A DNA stretch of 45,493 nucleotides, from positions 1 to 45,493 of the forward strand of contig JBGPKK010000021.1 of the NCBI GenBank assembly GCA_041485905.1, in the 5' to 3' direction. Shown piece by piece: positions 41,615 to 45,493 of the stretch; position 1 is the stretch's first letter; every line of letters begins with the position of its first letter. The notes below the pieces were generated by a model that was given only the letters and a program-made list of their open reading frames with translations, was not told the origin of the DNA and did no database searches. Position numbers and translations under genes: made by a program. This stretch comes from JAHFUI01 sp041485905 (GTDB lineage: Bacteria; Acidobacteriota; Vicinamibacteria; Vicinamibacterales; CAVVIG01).

Positions 41615-43546
41615 CTAATTGCCCGCCACCTTCACCGGCACCGCCGGTGCGACCGGTTGCGGCGGCGGCGCGGCGGCGCGCTTGGCGAACGGATCGGAGA
41701 AGTCCAGATGCAGGCCTTCGTGCGTCGGGGGCGACGGCAGCGGCCGGCCTTCCTGCTTCGCGAAGAAGGTGTCGAGCACGTGATGCGCAACGGAGGCGGC
41801 GTTGCCCGCGTGGACCCCGTGCTCAAGGAACACGACGCCCGCAATCTGCGGGTTGTCACGCGGCGCGAAGAACACGAACCAGCCGTTGTCGCGCAGATCC
41901 TTGCTTGTCCGGGCCGCCGCGCGGCCCTCGTTCGAGATGACCTGCGAGGTGCCGGTCTTGCCGGCGACGTCGTGATCCTTGATTCGCGCTCTGCCGCCGG
42001 TGCCGCCCGCGTTGACGACCATCCAGAGCCCATCGCGGATGGCCTGCAGCTTCTGGGGATCGATGTCGACCTTCGACTGCGGCGGCGGCTGGGCCACCGG
42101 CTTCCAGCCGCGGCCATCGTCGACCGCTTTGAGCAGGTGCGGGGTCACGCGTGTGCCGCCGTTGGCGAGCGTCGCCATGTAGACCGCCATGGACACGGGC
42201 GTCACCGCCACCGCACCCTGGCCGATGCCCACCGAGATGGTCTCGCCGGCGTACCACTTTTCGTGCTTCACCAAGCGCTTCCACTCCGTGGAGGGCACGA
42301 GGCCCTGGACTTCGTTCGGCAGATCGATGCCGCTTTTCACGCCCAGCCCGATCGCCGTCGCCCACTTGTTGATCTTGTCGACCCCGACCATGTTGGCCAC
42401 TGTGTAGAAGTACACGTCGCACGACTGCTCGATGGCGTGCCGCAGGTCGAGCGATCCGTGACCGCCCTTCTTCCAGCATTTGAACGGCCGGCCGTAGAAA
42501 TTCGCGCCGCCGGCACAATGGACGTGAAAGTCCGGCGTGATGATGCCTTCTTCGAGCGCGGCGAGCGCCACGGCCATCTTGAAGGTGGACCCCGGCGAAT
42601 AGCGTCCCTGAATCGCACGATCGTTCAACGGGCGCAGCTCGTCGCTGTTGAGCGCCGCCCACGTCGTGCGATCGACCCCGGCGACAAAGGCGTTGGGGTC
42701 GTACGACGGTCGGCTGGTGAACGCGAGCACGGCGCCGTCGTGCGGATCGAGCACCACCGCGGCGCCGTTGAACCCCGAGGCGGCAAATCCATCCTCGACC
42801 GCCTTCTGCACGTCGAAGTCGATCGTCAGCTGCAATCGCGTGCCCTCTGTGGGCGCCTCTTCATCGAGGACGCGGATTTCGCGCCCGACGCTGTTGACGA
42901 CAACGCGCTTGGCCCCGTCCGCGCCCATCAGCATGGGGTTGTAGAACTTTTCAATCCCCGACTGCCCGACGACATCGCCGCTCTTCAGCGCGTCGTTCTC
43001 CGCCATCTGGACGTCGTTGACTTCGCCGACGTACCCAAACAGGTGCGCCGCCATCGTGTCGGGATATCGCCGCAGCGGCACCTCCTGCACGACAACGTCC
43101 GGCAGTTCGAAGTCGAGCCGGCGCGCGGTGACGGCAGCAACTTGCGCCAACGTCGCATCCTGCACGATCGTGATCGGCCGGTAGGTGGGTTCACGCCGAT
43201 GGCGATTGACGAGCTCCCGCACGTCGGTTTCCTGCAGCCCGAGTACCGACGCGAGCATGCGAATCGTCCGGTTGATGTCTTTGGTGTGCTCTCGAACGAT
43301 CGAGATGCTGTAGGAGTGCCGGTTCTCGACGAGGATCTTGCCATCGCGATCGAACACCAGGCCGCGCGGGGCTCTGAGCGCGAGCGTCCGCTGGTTGTTG
43401 TTCTCCGCCATCTCGGCGTATTTCGCGTGCTGAACGACCTGCAGCACCCAGAAGCTCACCGCCAACACCGAAAACAGGACGGTGATCATGTATTGCAGCA
43501 CCGTCAGCCGCAGCGACAGCTTCCGCCGATCTTCGATCAGTGCCAT
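41615..43546 (-). CDS. mrdA: Penicillin-binding protein 2 (elongation transpeptidase)
   Basis: PBP2 cross-links new peptidoglycan with RodA in the elongasome. The 643-residue protein has one N-terminal membrane segment (about 17-37), a pedestal/dimerisation domain, and a transpeptidase domain with Ser320 and Lys323 in SPGSTFKM, SCD as the second motif (EQSCDVYFY) and KTG in VAGKTGTSQV. The C-terminus is Pro/Ala-rich. Its start overlaps the mreD stop by one base (TAATG). Confidence 0.96.
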   Translation of the reverse strand: MALIEDRRKLSLRLTVLQYMITVLFSVLAVSFWVLQVVQHAKYAEMAENNNQRTLALRAPRGLVFDRDGKILVENRHSYSISIVREHTKDINRTIRMLASVLGLQETDVRELVNRHRREPTYRPITIVQDATLAQVAAVTARRLDFELPDVVVQEVPLRRYPDTMAAHLFGYVGEVNDVQMAENDALKSGDVVGQSGIEKFYNPMLMGADGAKRVVVNSVGREIRVLDEEAPTEGTRLQLTIDFDVQKAVEDGFAASGFNGAAVVLDPHDGAVLAFTSRPSYDPNAFVAGVDRTTWAALNSDELRPLNDRAIQGRYSPGSTFKMAVALAALEEGIITPDFHVHCAGGANFYGRPFKCWKKGGHGSLDLRHAIEQSCDVYFYTVANMVGVDKINKWATAIGLGVKSGIDLPNEVQGLVPSTEWKRLVKHEKWYAGETISVGIGQGAVAVTPVSMAVYMATLANGGTRVTPHLLKAVDDGRGWKPVAQPPPQSKVDIDPQKLQAIRDGLWMVVNAGGTGGRARIKDHDVAGKTGTSQVISNEGRAAARTSKDLRDNGWFVFFAPRDNPQIAGVVFLEHGVHAGNAASVAHHVLDTFFAKQEGRPLPSPPTHEGLHLDFSDPFAKRAAAPPPQPVAPAVPVKVAGN

Positions 43547-44064
43547 TACCTTCGAATTCTAGCTCTTTGGCCCCGCCGGCGTTCGACAACTCCGGGGAGA
43601 AGCTCAACTAATTGAAACGCGACCACGCCGACGACAGCATTCCCCAGCGCCTGCCCGGCGACCGCCGCATAGGGTGTACCAAACGGGCGTAAGTCCAGCA
43701 GCACGTACAGCCCGATGAAGACAACCGCGTGCAACAGGGTTCCGGCGAAAAACACGACAAACCGCGGAAACGGCTGAGCGACGATGAATTGGGTCCCGAT
43801 GATGCCGGCCAGAAATCCCACGAGCGTCTTGGCCAGCCCGCCAATACCGATGACCCCGATGACCCCGCTCGACAGGGCGTCCTGTGCGAGGCCGGCCACT
43901 GCGCCAGACAGCAGGCCGGTCACCGGTCCCGAGGTGAGCGCGACGTACAGAACGACCACCAGCACCAGATCGACAGCCACGGTCCCGCGAATCACAAAGC
44001 GGCCCAGCGTGGTCTGCAGCGCGAGCGCCAACACAATGGCGAGGACGACCCCGGCCGCTTTCAC
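43546..44064 (-). CDS. mreD: Rod-shape determining protein MreD
   Basis: The 172-residue polytopic membrane protein has five to six hydrophobic segments and the MreD-like PVTGLLSGAVAGLAQDALSSG motif in the first half. It links MreC to the elongation complex. The sequence is variable in this family, and the position between mreC and mrdA is the strongest support. It overlaps both neighbours (four bases with mreC, one with mrdA). Confidence 0.92.
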   Translation of the reverse strand: MKAAGVVLAIVLALALQTTLGRFVIRGTVAVDLVLVVVLYVALTSGPVTGLLSGAVAGLAQDALSSGVIGVIGIGGLAKTLVGFLAGIIGTQFIVAQPFPRFVVFFAGTLLHAVVFIGLYVLLDLRPFGTPYAAVAGQALGNAVVGVVAFQLVELLPGVVERRRGQRARIRR

Positions 44065-44906
44065 TCGCCGCCCCGCTGCGCCGCCTCGCGCGCGGGCGTA
44101 GGGGTGAGCACGACGAGCACGTCCTCGAGGCTCGTGAAGTCGACCGCCGGCCGCACGATGATGCGCTTGAAGGCCGGCCCGTTCTTCTCCACCGATTCGA
44201 TCCGCCCGATGATGAAGCCCTTCGGATAAATGCCTTCGATGCCGGAGGTGACCACGAGATCGCCGGTCACGATGTCGGCGGCCTCGGAGACGTTTTCCAT
44301 CCGCAATCGCTCATCGCCGCCGACGACGACACCCTGCGCGCGCGATCGTTCGATGATGGCGCCGGCCGCGGCGTTGCGGTCGATGAGCAGCTGCACCTTC
44401 GCCGCGCGCCCGCTCGGGATGACGACGCGGCCGACCACGCCGGCCGGCGCGATGATCGCCATGTCGGCGCGAACGCCGTCGCGCGTCCCCTTGTCGATCG
44501 TGACGGTGCGGAAATCCGGCGTTGCACCGCCGGCGATGATCCCTGCCGCCGCCGTCTCCAACTTCGATTGATCGCGCAGCGCCAGCAGCCGCTCGAGCCC
44601 GCGCGCGCGATCGACCAGCGCCCGCTGGTGCTGCAATTCGATCTGCGCGTCGGCCAGCCGGCGGGTCAGCTCCTCGTTGTCCGCTTTCAAATGACGCAGG
44701 CTGATGTAGCCGCTCCAGACGCGGCGGATGGCGGACGTCCCGACCGAAATCCCGCGCTGCACTTCAGCGAAGACGCCGAAGGTCACCGCTTCGAGCACCG
44801 GGACCCCGCTGCGCGCATTCACCTGGGCGGAGATGAGGATGATGTGCCCCAGGATCACCGCCAGGAACAGGTAGCCGGCACGCTGTCTGATGTCGAGGAG
44901 GGCCAT
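44061..44906 (-). CDS. mreC: Rod-shape determining protein MreC
   Basis: The 281-residue bitopic protein has a membrane segment at about 11-28 (YLFLAVILGHIILISAQV), a coiled coil (about 70-110, ELTRRLADAQIELQHQRAL), and the periplasmic beta-barrel domain with VTIDKGTRDGVRADMAIIAPAGVVGRV and SGIEGIYPKGFIIGRI, both MreC marks. It scaffolds PBP2 in the elongasome. It starts 3 bases after mreB. Confidence 0.95.
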   Translation of the reverse strand: MALLDIRQRAGYLFLAVILGHIILISAQVNARSGVPVLEAVTFGVFAEVQRGISVGTSAIRRVWSGYISLRHLKADNEELTRRLADAQIELQHQRALVDRARGLERLLALRDQSKLETAAAGIIAGGATPDFRTVTIDKGTRDGVRADMAIIAPAGVVGRVVIPSGRAAKVQLLIDRNAAAGAIIERSRAQGVVVGGDERLRMENVSEAADIVTGDLVVTSGIEGIYPKGFIIGRIESVEKNGPAFKRIIVRPAVDFTSLEDVLVVLTPTPAREAAQRGGE

Positions 44907-44909
44907 CCG

Positions 44910-45493
44910 CTAGTCGATCGAGATTTTCCGGAGCAGGTTGAAGTCTGACAGCATCTTTCCGGCGCCGAGCACGACCGAGGACAGCGGATCCTCGGCCATG
45001 GCGACCGGCAGGCCGGTTTCTTCGCGCAGCCGCTTGTCGAGGTTCTTGAGCAGCGAGCCGCCGCCGGTCAGCACGATCCCGCGGTCGACGATGTCGGCCG
45101 AGAGCTCGGGCGGCGTGCGCTCGAGCGCGACGCGCACCGCGTCGACGATGACGTTGACCGTTTCCGCCAGCGCCTCACGTATTTCCTCGTCCGTAATCGT
45201 GATCGTCTTGGGCACGCCCTCGATCAAATGCCGGCCTTTGATCTCCATCGTCATGCGCTCTTCGAGGGGGAAGGCGGATCCGACTTCTATCTTGATCGCT
45301 TCGGCCGTGCGCTCGCCGATGAGCAGGTTGTACGTCTTCTTGATGTATTGGGTGATCGCCTCGTCCATCTCGTTGCCCGCGACGCGCACGGCCTTGCTGT
45401 ACACGATCCCGGCGAGCGAGATGACGGCGATGTCGGTCGTGCCGCCACCGATGTCCACGATCATGTTGCCCGACGGCTCGGTGATCGGCATGC
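44910..45493 (-). CDS. mreB: Rod-shape determining actin-like protein MreB (C-terminal part; 5' end outside window)
   Basis: The frame is open to the window edge, so about 194 C-terminal residues are visible. They include the phosphate 2 motif MIVDIGGGTTDIAVIS, RVAGNEMDEAI, NLLIGERTAEAIKIEVGSA, the adenosine motif GIVLTGGGSLLKNLD and the end EDPLSSVVLGAGKML. MreB filaments position the elongation machinery. The first visible Met is internal, not a start. Confidence 0.97.
   Translation of the reverse strand, partial: MPITEPSGNMIVDIGGGTTDIAVISLAGIVYSKAVRVAGNEMDEAITQYIKKTYNLLIGERTAEAIKIEVGSAFPLEERMTMEIKGRHLIEGVPKTITITDEEIREALAETVNVIVDAVRVALERTPPELSADIVDRGIVLTGGGSLLKNLDKRLREETGLPVAMAEDPLSSVVLGAGKMLSDFNLLRKISID

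Noticed and set aside
41657..43615. A 652-codon plus-strand open frame
   Set aside because: It lies wholly antisense to mrdA, whose transpeptidase motifs are complete. The frame is Arg/His/Asp-rich with no family features.

Overview
The window is a GC-rich bacterial chromosome segment, almost completely packed with genes. The gene content suggests an Acidobacteriota genome, probably close to Vicinamibacteria (inference). The pointers are a Ser/Thr kinase with a C-terminal WD40/TolB-like propeller, many tightly overlapping ATGA/TGATG/TAATG gene junctions, small palindromic repeats, and short phrase-like repeats between genes. No rRNA, tRNA, CRISPR array, prophage or complete insertion sequence was seen.

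Layout. (1) 1-2.0 kb: the end of a probable radical SAM protein, a strong terminator, a DUF423 membrane protein and small exported or membrane proteins. (2) 2.1-4.6 kb: a divergent SecA-like ATPase with a C-terminal membrane anchor. (3) 4.7-8.7 kb, minus strand: aldehyde dehydrogenase, isocitrate/isopropylmalate dehydrogenase family protein, 3-hydroxyacyl-CoA dehydrogenase and folE. (4) 8.9-9.7 kb: a pseudo-receiver protein and a PilZ-like protein. (5) 9.8-11.5 kb: an AIG2/GGCT-fold protein overlapping a secreted M28 peptidase. (6) 11.6-16.3 kb: a double ABC-2 exporter (ATPase, permease, ATPase, permease) and a membrane-anchored protein. (7) 16.4-18.9 kb: HD hydrolase, APC permease, Nudix hydrolase. 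(8) 19.1-23.6 kb, plus strand: a complete BMP-type ABC importer of the nucleoside class. (9) 23.7-30.2 kb, minus strand: a nucleoside-salvage operon (deoA, nupC, punA, an ABM-like/cytidine deaminase fusion, mtnA) that ends in tsaD. (10) 30.3-34.3 kb: three genes sharing an N-terminal module. One is a truncated copy, one a HEAT-repeat gene broken by a frameshift, one an intact HD-GYP phosphodiesterase. (11) 34.4-38.7 kb: an Ogt-type methyltransferase, a repeat-rich gap, an exported protein and the kinase. (12) 38.7-45.5 kb, minus strand: the cell-shape operon mreB(partial)-mreC-mreD-mrdA-rodA followed by rng.

The genes work together most clearly in regions 8-9. An ABC importer and a CNT transporter feed phosphorolysis, deamination and methylthioribose recycling. 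The rod-shape operon is a second clear unit.

The most unusual feature is a set of small palindromic elements inside conserved genes, read in frame. The kinase has three, the RNase G/E linker has three, and tsaD has one 90-bp element. One family keeps a constant 11-12 nt loop core while its stem arms change in a complementary way, so the hairpin appears to be the conserved entity. The second candidate for something new is the 30.3-34.3 kb cluster with its unnamed shared module next to a c-di-GMP phosphodiesterase.
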